8,655 nt of DNA from Desulfobacterales bacterium (GCA_007135795.1 SLIE01000419.1:1-8655), one strand, 5' to 3'; numbered from the stretch's first letter, positions 1 through 6,827 are shown. A program made the numbers and translations. Notes: generated by a model from the sequence alone, not told the origin.

Positions 1-1
1 T

Positions 2-301
2 AATATCGAAACACCTTATGCAATAAATGTACAGATAACCGAAGATACCATTACGGTTGATCTCAGCGACGGGCGAACCATTTCAGCACCATTGGCATGG
101 TTTCCCCGGCTTGAATACGCTGATTCCGAAGAACGGGCGAACTGGCGATTAATCGGAAAAGGCCAGGGAATTCACTGGGAAGATTTAGACGAAGATATCA
201 GCGTATACGGTCTCCTTGCAGGAAGTCCATCCGGGGAAAGCCAAGATTCTCTGAAAAGATGGCTTAAAGGACGAAAGTCCCTCAGCCCATCCAGTCAGTA
301 A
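2..301 (+). CDS. DUF2442 domain protein, 5' end outside window
   Basis: The frame is open from base 2 to the TAA at 299-301 and gives about 99 residues. No convincing in-frame start with a ribosome binding site is visible. A TTG at 92 would remove the conserved strand before it, so the true start is judged to lie upstream of the window. The order of motifs fits the DUF2442 family: a beta segment with V-D-L-S-D-G-R-T-I, then P-L-A-W-F-P-R-L, then R-A-N-W-R-L-I-G, then I-H-W-E-D-L-D-E-D-I-S and G-L-L-A-G. Family knowledge: DUF2442 proteins are small and are often encoded next to a DUF4160 protein, a pairing proposed to be a toxin-antitoxin-like module. The partner would lie upstream and is not visible, so no biochemical role is assigned. 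The tail after G-L-L-A-G is longer than the minimal domain and basic (K-R-W-L-K-G-R-K). Family assignment is firm; function is unknown. Confidence 0.85.
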   Translation, partial: NIETPYAINVQITEDTITVDLSDGRTISAPLAWFPRLEYADSEERANWRLIGKGQGIHWEDLDEDISVYGLLAGSPSGESQDSLKRWLKGRKSLSPSSQ

Positions 302-358
302 ACCGGACGCCGGAAAGGCTTGCGGCGCTTCGCGGAAAGTTCATTGGCGGCGCCGGTT
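301..358 (+). terminator. Bulged hairpin at the DUF2442 stop codon
   Basis: AACCGG-A-CGCCG at 301-312 pairs with CGGCGCCGGTT at 348-358, an 11-bp GC-rich stem with one bulged A and a 35-nt loop. It begins on the last base of the stop codon. No T-tract follows the right arm, so it is not a standard intrinsic terminator. It could be a Rho-dependent end, an RNA-stabilising 3' structure or a chance fold. Confidence 0.35.
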
Positions 359-608
359 ACTTCCAACGTTACTGTAGACTACAGCTATGCCCCGACAGCA
401 ATGCGAATTTCGACCCAGAGAACATTCGTGGATTCAACGTGCAAAATTCGGCAGAACCGGAACAGAACATCGTTTTTCTTGATCGCCAATCAAAGCATAT
501 CCGTTTTTATAGTGCGAGCTGAAAGCTTCTTAAAAACAATCTTTATCCCGCCATACAGTGTCTTACAAGTTTTACGCAGTCAGCGATACGGTTTGGGTTC
601 ATCTCCGA
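302..608. other. Intergenic region, convergent ends
   Basis: This gap lies between the end of the DUF2442 gene (+) and the end of the kinase gene (-). Apart from the hairpin at its left edge I see no gene, no tRNA-like fold and no clear bidirectional terminator. A plus-strand open frame beginning near 320 runs into the kinase gene and has no ribosome binding site or family resemblance. Confidence 0.6.
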
Positions 609-2375
609 TCAATCCGCCACGTCTTTTGCAACTCGAAAACCCGTATCCGTATAATAGCTGTCAGGATCTTTTGCCTGCAGATTGTCGATCCCCGCCACCT
701 CGGATATTGCCGGGTCCATAATGACCAGAACCCCATCAACGGTTTTACTCCATTCCGCTATCTGTCCTATGCCCCTGAGGCCGAATGAATTTTTTTCATA
801 ATCCATAACCGGCACCGGCAATGGTATTATCGCATTCGCGGAACCGTCATCCACGAGAGAAATATAGATCCATTCCTGTTCCGTCTGGAGGCGCAAGCCG
901 TAGTGCTCGGCATATGCTTCCGCTCCGAACCCGGTAACCAGAAGGACGCCACAGGCAGAGTGCATGGGGTGTTGTACTGAAAAGCGCCGACCATCATAGG
1001 AAATGGGGATATAGCCCCTGATTTTTTCACCGAGGGTAATCGCCAGTCGATCATCGATAAACACGTCATCATCTCGTATTGTGACACGATCCGCGATCTC
1101 ATTTAAAAATGCTGCATATTGCCCGTTGGTAACCGGGTTTTCAGATATATAAAAAGGCGTTACGCTGATTTCTGCGTTGTCGGAACTGTTGCCTTCCCCC
1201 GGGGTCAATGTTGCGGGAGGCATAAACTGAAGAACGGAATTATCCGATGCCTGGATGGTTGGTTCAAAGGCGGACGCTTCGTAAGGGATCATATGCACTT
1301 GGGGCGAATCCGTTCCTTCCGCCATGAGATGAGTTGGGAGATGGTCCAAGTTATGGTTCATGTCGTTCATCCCGGCAATATTATTATTGTGGGCAAAATG
1401 CATCGCCCATGCCCCTGCAGTCAAAAAGAGGAACAAAATAGCAACCACCGCAGCTTTGTTTCGAATCGCATTCGTGGATGCCCGCCTGTCTTGCACCGGG
1501 TTTATTGATTTTTCGCAAAAAATCAAATCGGTAAGATCTTTTTTCAGTTCGCGTGCAGAAGAAATGCGGTCGTGTATGTTTTCCGCTGTCGCATCCCGGA
1601 TGATTCGGTCAAGCTGCTTGAGAAAATCCGTATCCGGATGAGAAAGGCTGACCTGCTTGAACGGTTTGACCTTGTCGGTCATCTTTCCTTCAACCACCTC
1701 GTAGAGAATTTTGCCGATGGAATAAACATCGGCCGCTTCGCGCGCCATGCTGAAATTGTAAAATTGCTCGGGGGCCACGTAAGGGGCGGTGCCGAAGATA
1801 TCGGCTATCGACCCGGTCACCGCTGGAAAATTAAACCCCATTGAAAGGCCGAAATCCGCCAGTTTCGGTGTGTTGTCTTTCATCAGGAAGTTTTCCGGTT
1901 TAATGTCCCGGTGGATGATCCCGCATTCGTGGACCTTCTCCAATCCATCAAGAATGGGTATGAGATACTTGACTATCCAATCAGCGATTTCCGCTTCGTG
2001 CTCAAAACCGCTGATATCCATCGTGTTGCGCAACGTTCTGCCGGAAAGCATTTCCATTACAAGAAATTCAGTCTTATTGACCTCACCGTGCATCTCGACG
2101 CTATCGGTTTGATACCCGAATATTCGTACAACATTCGGGTGGTCGATTTTCGCGGCAATTTTGGCTTCCGCTTCAAATCGCTTTAAAGCGTCGGTCAAAT
2201 CGGATTCCTCGTCGTTACCGATCAGCCCGGGTGATATGATCTTAATGGCCACCTGCAAATCCAGGTGGATATCATACGCCATGTACACGGTTCCCATGCC
2301 GCCTTGACCAATCAATTTGATGATCTGATATTTTCCTCCGAGAATCGTTCCCGGCATCAGGCAGTTGTTATTCAT
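609..2375 (-). CDS. Membrane Ser/Thr kinase with C-terminal FGE/SUMF1-like domain
   Basis: This 588-aa protein starts with a complete Hanks-type (PknB-like) kinase domain, about residues 16-285. It has the Gly loop GQGGMG (23-28), the ATP lysine in VAIK (K45), a helix-C Glu near E70, HRDIKPEN (155-162, catalytic D157), DFG (174-176) and APEQ (201-204), so it should be active. A basic stretch (QDRRAS, near 295-300) precedes one membrane helix at about 308-324, placing the kinase in the cytoplasm and the rest outside. The outer part holds a His/Met-rich linker (325-351) and a domain at about 403-584 resembling formylglycine-generating-enzyme/SUMF1 proteins: PVTNGQY (414-420), RLQTEQEW (495-502), NSFGLRGIGQIAEW (529-542) and TGFRVA (578-583). 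The Cys pair needed for FGE catalysis is not recognisable, so this domain is probably a ligand-binding fold. The ATG at 2375 is preceded by GAGG with a 7-nt gap; Met7 is an alternative start. No phosphorylation target is evident nearby. Kinase function is near certain; the signal sensed is unknown. Confidence 0.93.
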   Translation of the reverse strand: MNNNCLMPGTILGGKYQIIKLIGQGGMGTVYMAYDIHLDLQVAIKIISPGLIGNDEESDLTDALKRFEAEAKIAAKIDHPNVVRIFGYQTDSVEMHGEVNKTEFLVMEMLSGRTLRNTMDISGFEHEAEIADWIVKYLIPILDGLEKVHECGIIHRDIKPENFLMKDNTPKLADFGLSMGFNFPAVTGSIADIFGTAPYVAPEQFYNFSMAREAADVYSIGKILYEVVEGKMTDKVKPFKQVSLSHPDTDFLKQLDRIIRDATAENIHDRISSARELKKDLTDLIFCEKSINPVQDRRASTNAIRNKAAVVAILFLFLTAGAWAMHFAHNNNIAGMNDMNHNLDHLPTHLMAEGTDSPQVHMIPYEASAFEPTIQASDNSVLQFMPPATLTPGEGNSSDNAEISVTPFYISENPVTNGQYAAFLNEIADRVTIRDDDVFIDDRLAITLGEKIRGYIPISYDGRRFSVQHPMHSACGVLLVTGFGAEAYAEHYGLRLQTEQEWIYISLVDDGSANAIIPLPVPVMDYEKNSFGLRGIGQIAEWSKTVDGVLVIMDPAISEVAGIDNLQAKDPDSYYTDTGFRVAKDVAD

Positions 2376-3132
2376 GGTAAAACCTCAATTTTCTATATAT
2401 TTTCATTTCCGCTCAGAGATTTCCTGGTTGGAGATGTTTGCAAGTCGTTTCTGTGTAAAATGCAAAATTTATACCAGTTAATTAACAAAAAAGTGTTCCT
2501 CCTGTTTTAATCTACCAGACAGATATCGGATTTGAGACGATCAGTTCCGGAATGAAATCTGCATTCGAGGTCCGCAACGGGCATAAATCAAGAAGCAGTC
2601 GCTTCATCCGGGCAAGAACCGGTTATCAATAATATGCAATCCTGGAGAGGTCGCACCACCGGAACAAGGATACTGCAGCTGGAAAATAAATTTCAAACAC
2701 TAATCAACTGTGAAAAATTTGCACTGTCAAACCTTTGTCTGTGAATCTTTTTCATCCTTCCATGAGTTTATTCGATGCACAATTGGTCGAAACAAAATAA
2801 TCAGTTTGCCTGGTATGACAAGGCTTTTTATCATATTTCCTTGAGTTTTGATGGAGTCGCTACAAGTTCCATTTGCTTTGGTTGCGAGTTTACATGGCTC
2901 GGAATCAAAATCATCTCGCCTTCAGGATATATGCAATAATGATTGGCCTGTTTCATGCCTGGTTTCGCATAAAGCATCAGCTCGTCTTTGCTTTTACTGT
3001 CGTTATGTTAATTATTTAAAATATCTTTCATCGCATTGTCTTCAAATACGCTCGGTATTCCTGGATTGGAGTTTCGCCTTCCGTAATTTGGAGAAAATCA
3101 TGTTTCGTACCGGCATTATATAAAGTATCTCG

Positions 3133-3152
3133 CCCGGCTTTTGTGCGCCGGG
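3133..3152 (+). other. Short GC hairpin upstream of the porin
   Basis: CCCGGC (3133-3138) pairs with GCCGGG (3147-3152) across an 8-nt loop. There is no T-tract directly after it, so it is a weak terminator candidate. It could be the end of a lost transcript or a chance fold. Confidence 0.25.
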
Positions 3153-3232
3153 AATCAAGCCTATAGTATATTCAGCGTGTAACAACGAAATTGAGAACTT
3201 TTTCTAAAGTCTTGGATTCGTATTTCCTATCA

Positions 3233-3262
3233 CCAGCTCGCTTCTTTGAAGTTGGAAGCTGG
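3233..3262 (+). promoter_or_regulatory. Nested inverted repeat in the porin leader
   Basis: CCAGCT (3233-3238) and AGCTGG (3257-3262) form an outer stem, and CTTC (3241-3244) with GAAG (3248-3251) forms an inner one. The structure ends 44 nt before the porin ATG, so it could be an operator or a fold in the 5' untranslated leader. No promoter with good -35 and -10 boxes could be fixed here; TATAGT near 3162 is a weak -10 candidate. Confidence 0.3.
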
Positions 3263-3294
3263 AAATGTATAGGACGAACCAGATTATTTTAAAT

Positions 3295-3300
3295 GGAGGT
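3295..3300 (+). promoter_or_regulatory. Ribosome binding site fixing the porin start
   Basis: GGAGGT lies 6 nt before the ATG at 3307. It selects that Met over the in-frame ATG at 3265, which has no such site and would put 14 polar residues before the signal peptide. Confidence 0.85.
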
Positions 3301-3306
3301 ATCATC

Positions 3307-4491
3307 ATGTTTCGGAAAACTTTGGTATTACTGGTGGCAATGATTTTACTCCCCTCGATGGTTTGGTCTTTTGAACTTTATCGCAATGACGAGGTTTCTT
3401 TGAGCATCGGTTATTGGGGACAGGCGTGGTATCAGTATGTGAGCGATCATGGTCCGACCGGAGACGAGACGTCCGAAGACAGTTTAAATGAATTCATGCT
3501 GCGGCGGTCGTATTTCAATCTCAGCGGTACGATGACACAAAACCTGAGCTTCTTCGTTCACTATGCCGCCGATCGAATCGGCCAGGATGATCTTGATTCT
3601 CCCGGCATGGGCGTCGGCACAGGCTTGGCCGTCCGGGATGCCTGGGCAAATTACAGAATTCTGGGGAACACTCTGATGGTGCAGGCGGGGCGCATGTATG
3701 TCCCCTTTACCCGTGATTATGGGACCACTTCGACCAAGGGGTTGATGACAACGGATCTTAACTGGGGGCAGGGGGGAACGCGCAGCAGCATCTTTTATCC
3801 GAGCAAGGTCGGACGTGATGACGGTGTCACGCTCTGGGGAAATGTTTTGGAGGATAAGCTCCAGTACCGTTTTATGATCGGTGATGGCGCAAAAGGGGCG
3901 GCTCCCCCCGTTCTTGATGAAGTCCCGGAAGGCCCCGTGGGAAATCCCGATAACAACCTTCGTTATGCCGGCCGGATCAGTTATTCCTTTCTCGACCCGG
4001 AAACAGGCTGGTTCAATGTGGCCACCACTCTTGGCGAAGCCTCCATCCTCGCAATAGGCGCCGGATTCGATTATCAATCGGATCTGGACTGGGGTATCAC
4101 ACAGGGAAATTATAGCGCATACACCGTTGATCTGCATTTTGACATTCCGTTTGGAGCAGGTGCCGTCACCGGAACTTTCGCTTATATCAATATTAATAAT
4201 TCGGCAAACGGCATAACGGATACCGATCTTTCAGCCGGTGAAGACGGGGAGATTATTTCCGGTCAGGTGGGGTATCTGTTTGCCGAGCGGATCCAGCCTT
4301 TCGGACATTTTCAAACGATTATGCCCGATGCTGACGGGACGGAAGATACCCTGGTTTACGGCCTTGGCGTGAATTATTACATCAAGGGACTGGCCAACAA
4401 AATCACAGCGGAATGGACAGCCGTTGACAGTGACAGCGATGCCGTAACAGACAAGGACATCATCACGGTTCAATTGGCTTTTGGGTTTTAA
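3307..4491 (+). CDS. Outer-membrane porin, OprO/OprP-like
   Basis: The product has 394 residues. Residues 1-21 form a classical Sec signal peptide: basic FRK, a Leu/Val-rich core and a likely cut after V-W-S (21). The mature part is a series of alternating-hydrophobic beta strands separated by Asp/Gly-rich loops, and it ends in ...LAFGF with a terminal Phe, the usual signal for insertion by the BAM complex. The segment LRRSYFNLSG..NLSF (about 65-82) and the later VQAGRMYVPFTRDYG match the pattern of phosphate-selective-porin (OprO/OprP) relatives, where these strands follow the first one or two. The substrate cannot be told from sequence; many members of this family are general or anion-preferring channels. 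The gene is on the same strand as the cytochrome unit, but a 379-nt gap with a hairpin and a new promoter candidate separates them, so it may be transcribed alone. The porin assignment is secure; the phosphate label is not. Confidence 0.88.
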   Translation: MFRKTLVLLVAMILLPSMVWSFELYRNDEVSLSIGYWGQAWYQYVSDHGPTGDETSEDSLNEFMLRRSYFNLSGTMTQNLSFFVHYAADRIGQDDLDSPGMGVGTGLAVRDAWANYRILGNTLMVQAGRMYVPFTRDYGTTSTKGLMTTDLNWGQGGTRSSIFYPSKVGRDDGVTLWGNVLEDKLQYRFMIGDGAKGAAPPVLDEVPEGPVGNPDNNLRYAGRISYSFLDPETGWFNVATTLGEASILAIGAGFDYQSDLDWGITQGNYSAYTVDLHFDIPFGAGAVTGTFAYININNSANGITDTDLSAGEDGEIISGQVGYLFAERIQPFGHFQTIMPDADGTEDTLVYGLGVNYYIKGLANKITAEWTAVDSDSDAVTDKDIITVQLAFGF

Positions 4492-4497
4492 AGCATG

Positions 4498-4548
4498 GCC
4501 GACAGAAAAGAATTCGGGGAAGTGGCTCCGGTCTTCTTTGCTGTCGGC
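4498..4548 (+). terminator. Long hairpin just after the porin
   Basis: GCCGACAGAAAAGA (4498-4511) pairs with TCTTTGCTGTCGGC (4535-4548) with one mismatch over 14 bp and a 23-nt loop. It starts 7 nt after the porin stop. No T-tract follows, so it may stabilise the 3' end of the porin mRNA or act with Rho rather than being an intrinsic terminator. Confidence 0.5.
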
Positions 4549-4599
4549 AATAACGGCGACGATGTGGTGCATGCAGAAAGCAGCAGGCCCTTCGCAAAT

Positions 4600-4628
4600 T
4601 TGACATACGCAGTATTTGCAAATACATT
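4600..4628 (+). promoter_or_regulatory. Sigma70-like promoter for the cytochrome unit
   Basis: A perfect TTGACA (4600-4605), a 17-nt spacer and TACATT (4623-4628, 4 of 6 consensus bases) form the best promoter in the window. It points at the gene starting at 4871 and would leave a leader of about 235 nt. It lies downstream of the porin hairpin, which supports separate transcription of the cytochrome unit. Confidence 0.55.
4612..4625. promoter_or_regulatory. Perfect 14-bp palindrome, likely operator
   Basis: GTATTTGCAAATAC is fully self-complementary. It fills most of the promoter spacer and overlaps the first three bases of the -10 box, where a bound dimeric repressor would block RNA polymerase. 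It does not match the FNR (TTGAT-N4-ATCAA) or CRP half-sites, so the regulator is unknown. Confidence 0.5.
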
Positions 4629-4870
4629 CATTTCAAAGCCGATGGCATCGTAAGAATTGCGTTTGCTTCGTTGGTGCGGTGTTGCATCTGTTCGGAATCA
4701 AATCTCCACGCCTTGTATATGGAACTTTTGAATTAACCATCTTTACCGTTTTCGTGCTTTTACGAAACCCTCAATGCTGATGCATGCGCCCATACCCTAT
4801 TGCGTCAGCGCTGCAAGCGTTCGATAATCGAGTTCTTTTTTTGTTTGTACAAATAAAGAGACCATGAAAA

Positions 4871-5272
4871 ATGACCTTGATTTGTAAGAAATTGCATCGA
4901 GTGAACGTGTGGGTGATAGTAATCACCCTGACCGGCTCGTTGGGGTTCATGGTTGAATCAACCCGGACTCCGGTCTTTGCATTTTTATCACCGGCGGTTG
5001 CCGGTTTATACCCGGTGGCTTCGGCGGAAACCGGAGCTGATCAGGATACAGATATCCGGTGGTTCCGGGATCAGATGGGGATATCCGAACAATACACCGA
5101 GGTTCAGGAAGGTATTTTCGGAATGTCTTGGGCGCATTTTTTCACCATGGTTTTTCTGATTGTCTTCGCCCTGGGGGCCCTTGCCTTATATATCCAGCGT
5201 CAGAGACGGACCCGGGAAATTCTTGAATTGATCCGAAAGGAGATGGACGATGGCAATTCAGACCGGGTTTAG
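4871..5272 (+). CDS. Small membrane protein of unknown family, cytochrome-linked
   Basis: The 133-aa product has two hydrophobic parts. Residues 13-28, followed by a second apolar stretch to A-S-A at 50-52, look like a long signal sequence or an N-terminal anchor. Residues about 89-108 (HFFTMVFLIVFALGALALYI) form a clear membrane helix. A short acidic segment with W64, F65, W87 lies between them. The C-terminal tail after the helix is basic and amphipathic (RQRRTREILELIRKEM), so by the positive-inside rule it should face the cytoplasm and the middle segment the periplasm. There are no Cys-based cofactor motifs in the mature part. The start uses AAGAG (4856-4860) 10 nt upstream; an overlapping ATG at 4864 gives only a 7-residue peptide in another frame. 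The next gene begins 38 nt after the stop, suggesting one operon. I do not recognise the family; an accessory or assembly subunit for the cytochromes downstream is an inference from position. Confidence 0.75.
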   Translation: MTLICKKLHRVNVWVIVITLTGSLGFMVESTRTPVFAFLSPAVAGLYPVASAETGADQDTDIRWFRDQMGISEQYTEVQEGIFGMSWAHFFTMVFLIVFALGALALYIQRQRRTREILELIRKEMDDGNSDRV

Positions 5273-5310
5273 TTTCTCCAGCATCAATCTGGTATCAGGA
5301 GCCTGATTCC

Positions 5311-6054
5311 ATGTGGCATGAAAAGAACATCAATGCCTGGCTGGCTGTTTTTTTTGTCATCCTGGTGGCCGGGTTTTTGTTCCATCAGAGCCGGTCTTTC
5401 CCGGGAAGCGCCTTTGGGCACGGCCTGGGGATCATTGGTGGCATATTTATCCTGATGACCTTGATCTATCCTTTCCGCAAGCGAATCTTAAAGAAACGCG
5501 GCAAACAAAACCCCCTTGCCACGCATATTACATACGGTTTGATCGGCGCATCCCTCGTGGTCATCCATTCCGGCCATAAATTTTCCAGCCTCATCGGTAT
5601 CCTCCTTTTTTTATCGCTTTTACTGGTGGTATTGAGCGGTATTGCCGGACGGTATCTTTTTAAAAGTGTAAACCGTTCCCTGAAGGAGCAAAAACGCAGT
5701 CATGGTTTGTTGCGGGCGCACATAAAGGATCGGAAGGATGGCTTGGTTGCGGCTTGCAGACTCCCGGAATCATCGGCGTCCCCAAGGTCTGACAACACGC
5801 CCGGTGTTACGAAAATCGACGAGGCTTTCATAGGGGGAACCGGCCCGTGGGGATTGGAGGATGAATGCGATCGCTGGATCGATGAAGTCCAGGCTCTTGC
5901 AGAAATAGAATATACCCTGAAATTTTTTGACCGGATAAAACGGCTTTTTGAAAGGTGGCTCAGGGTTCATCACATTATTTCGGCATTGCTGTTTGCATTG
6001 CTGATCGTACACATAATGACCACGCTTTATTACGGGCTTCGCTGGCTGCCATGA
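5311..6054 (+). CDS. Polytopic membrane protein, predicted di-heme cytochrome b
   Basis: The 247-aa product has about five membrane helices: 8-25, 36-53, 70-88, 94-117 and 217-243. Helix 3 carries H72 and H86 (14 apart, followed by H89) and the last helix carries H220/H221 and H234 (13-14 apart). This spacing of His pairs within single helices is what cytochrome b561 and ferric-reductase-like proteins use to hold two b hemes stacked across the membrane. The segment SGIAGRYLF (109-117) resembles a conserved turn in such proteins. A soluble, charged loop (about 118-212) separates helices 4 and 5. CAGGAG (5296-5301) lies 9 nt before the ATG. The gene overlaps the heptaheme cytochrome gene by 4 nt, so the two are translationally coupled and probably form a complex exchanging electrons between the quinone pool and periplasmic hemes. 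Heme binding is inferred, not a named-family match. Confidence 0.75.
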   Translation: MWHEKNINAWLAVFFVILVAGFLFHQSRSFPGSAFGHGLGIIGGIFILMTLIYPFRKRILKKRGKQNPLATHITYGLIGASLVVIHSGHKFSSLIGILLFLSLLLVVLSGIAGRYLFKSVNRSLKEQKRSHGLLRAHIKDRKDGLVAACRLPESSASPRSDNTPGVTKIDEAFIGGTGPWGLEDECDRWIDEVQALAEIEYTLKFFDRIKRLFERWLRVHHIISALLFALLIVHIMTTLYYGLRWLP

Positions 6055-6695
6055 AAAAAATGGTCTTGAATGGTCTGATTCTCGCTTTGATCGCGGGGTT
6101 CTCAATTTGGGTTTATACAAATGAAGAAGCCGCGAAGCCGGGAGGGTTGAGTCGTGCACATGAATTTATAACGGATTGTGCATCCTGTCATATTCCCTGG
6201 CAGGGTGTGACCGATGAAATGTGCCGACAATGCCATTTTTTTGATGATGCGGATCTTCTGAAGCCCTGGTTGCGGTTTCATGAAGCGGAAAAGCATTGCC
6301 TGGAATGCCATACCGAGCATCTCGGGTACCTGGGGGATATCTCCGAAGTGGATCACACATTGTTTAATCCGGAACTGTCATGCACGGATTGTCATTATGA
6401 CCCGCATGATGGGAATTTCGGCGATGACTGCCGGATCTGCCATGGCATTCGTACGTGGGAAGTCGAGGGGTTCCGGCATCCACCCGCGGACAACAGGAAT
6501 TGCAGCCGTTGCCATAATCCACCCGCGTCCCACCATGCCCCTGATTTCTGGGAGCAAATCCGGGAAGGACACCAGGAATTCATGGATCATCTGGAGGACC
6601 CTTCCGTCCACGAGTGCTGGCAGTGCCATACCACCCATCGGTGGGGTCACCGCATGATGCCGCATAGCCTCCAGATGGATAATGAAAATAGGTAG
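6051..6695 (+). CDS. Heptaheme c-type cytochrome, N-terminally anchored
   Basis: The 214-aa product has seven CXXCH heme-c sites: C43-H47, C58-H62, C83-H87, C111-H115, C127-H131, C151-H155 and C189-H193. Many other histidines (H37, H77, H90, H102, H119, H143, H161/H162, H174, H180, H196) can serve as distal ligands, so most hemes are probably bis-His and of low potential, as in NrfB/cytochrome c3-like multiheme proteins. Residues 1-22 (MKK, then a Leu/Ile/Ala core) are a signal or uncleaved anchor; no good cleavage site follows, so I favour a periplasm-facing, membrane-tethered protein. The open frame extends upstream to 5955, but the ATG at 6051 gives the signal sequence and overlaps the previous stop as ATGA, typical of coupled translation. 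It most likely accepts electrons from, or gives them to, the cytochrome b encoded just before it. The final partner (a periplasmic reductase, or an outer-membrane conduit) is not encoded in the window. Confidence 0.92.
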   Translation: MKKMVLNGLILALIAGFSIWVYTNEEAAKPGGLSRAHEFITDCASCHIPWQGVTDEMCRQCHFFDDADLLKPWLRFHEAEKHCLECHTEHLGYLGDISEVDHTLFNPELSCTDCHYDPHDGNFGDDCRICHGIRTWEVEGFRHPPADNRNCSRCHNPPASHHAPDFWEQIREGHQEFMDHLEDPSVHECWQCHTTHRWGHRMMPHSLQMDNENR

Positions 6696-6746
6696 TCTGC
6701 TTCACTTCGTTCGATATTTGTGGAATTGAGCCTGTCCAGGAAAAGA

Positions 6747-6827
6747 TTAGAATTCTTGACCGTATTTTTTCCCCGAGTTGATTCTCTGGTACTCCATGAA
6801 ATTTATGACGGCTTTTGAAAGCAACAT
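6747..6827 (-). pseudogene. Possible 5' remnant of a tyrosine recombinase gene
   Basis: On the minus strand AAAGGAGG (6840 to 6833) lies 5 nt before an ATG at 6827, the strongest ribosome binding site in the window. The frame codes for only 26 residues, MLLSKAVINFMEYQRINSG then KKYGQEF, and stops at 6747. The pattern L-L-S-K-A-V-x-x-F-M-E-Y-Q-R-x-N-S resembles, from memory, the first helix of the SAM-like N-terminal domain of phage-type integrases, which normally run to about 300 residues. The sequence after the stop does not continue the resemblance in the same frame. The best reading is a truncated integrase gene; a genuine short peptide is the alternative. The family link is from a very short match. 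Confidence 0.35.

Larger units (their letters stand above)
2376..3306. other. Long divergent intergenic region (kinase / porin)
   Basis: About 930 bases separate two divergent starts. On the minus strand TATAAA (2473 to 2468) could be a -10 element for the kinase, but the matching -35 (ACACTT) is poor. Further upstream on the minus strand AGGAGG (2503 to 2498) lies 9 nt before a TTG that opens a 31-codon frame ending at 2393. Plus-strand open frames at about 2775-2939 (54 aa) and 2848-3123 lack a ribosome binding site and are not believed. Two small hairpins occur near the porin. I see no intact gene, tRNA or insertion sequence. The length may reflect decay of a former gene or a large regulatory region. 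Confidence 0.5.
4492..4870. other. Intergenic region before the cytochrome unit
   Basis: This gap holds a 3' hairpin for the porin (4498-4548), a promoter with a palindrome in its spacer (4600-4628), and further small folds: TTTCGT/ACGAAA (4750-4755 with 4762-4767), GCTGATGC/GCGTCAGC (4776-4783 with 4802-4809, one G-T pair) and the 10-bp palindrome TTTGTACAAA (4844-4853) just before the ribosome binding site. A 52-codon frame starts at the ATG at 4495 with no ribosome binding site; I do not call it a gene. Confidence 0.6.

Noticed and set aside
2848..3123. 91-aa plus-strand frame in the kinase-porin gap
   Set aside because: Composition is unlike a real protein, there is no start signal and no motif.
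3484..4137. 217-aa open frame on the minus strand
   Set aside because: Fully antisense to the porin, no ribosome binding site and no family resemblance; the plus-strand gene has a signal peptide and beta-barrel pattern.
4495..4653. 52-codon frame right after the porin
   Set aside because: No ribosome binding site, and its first part is the hairpin arm sequence; no recognisable protein features.
5955..6050. Upstream extension of the heptaheme cytochrome to 5955
   Set aside because: It would overlap the cytochrome b gene by 100 nt and place polar residues before the signal sequence; the ATGA overlap at 6051 is the natural start.
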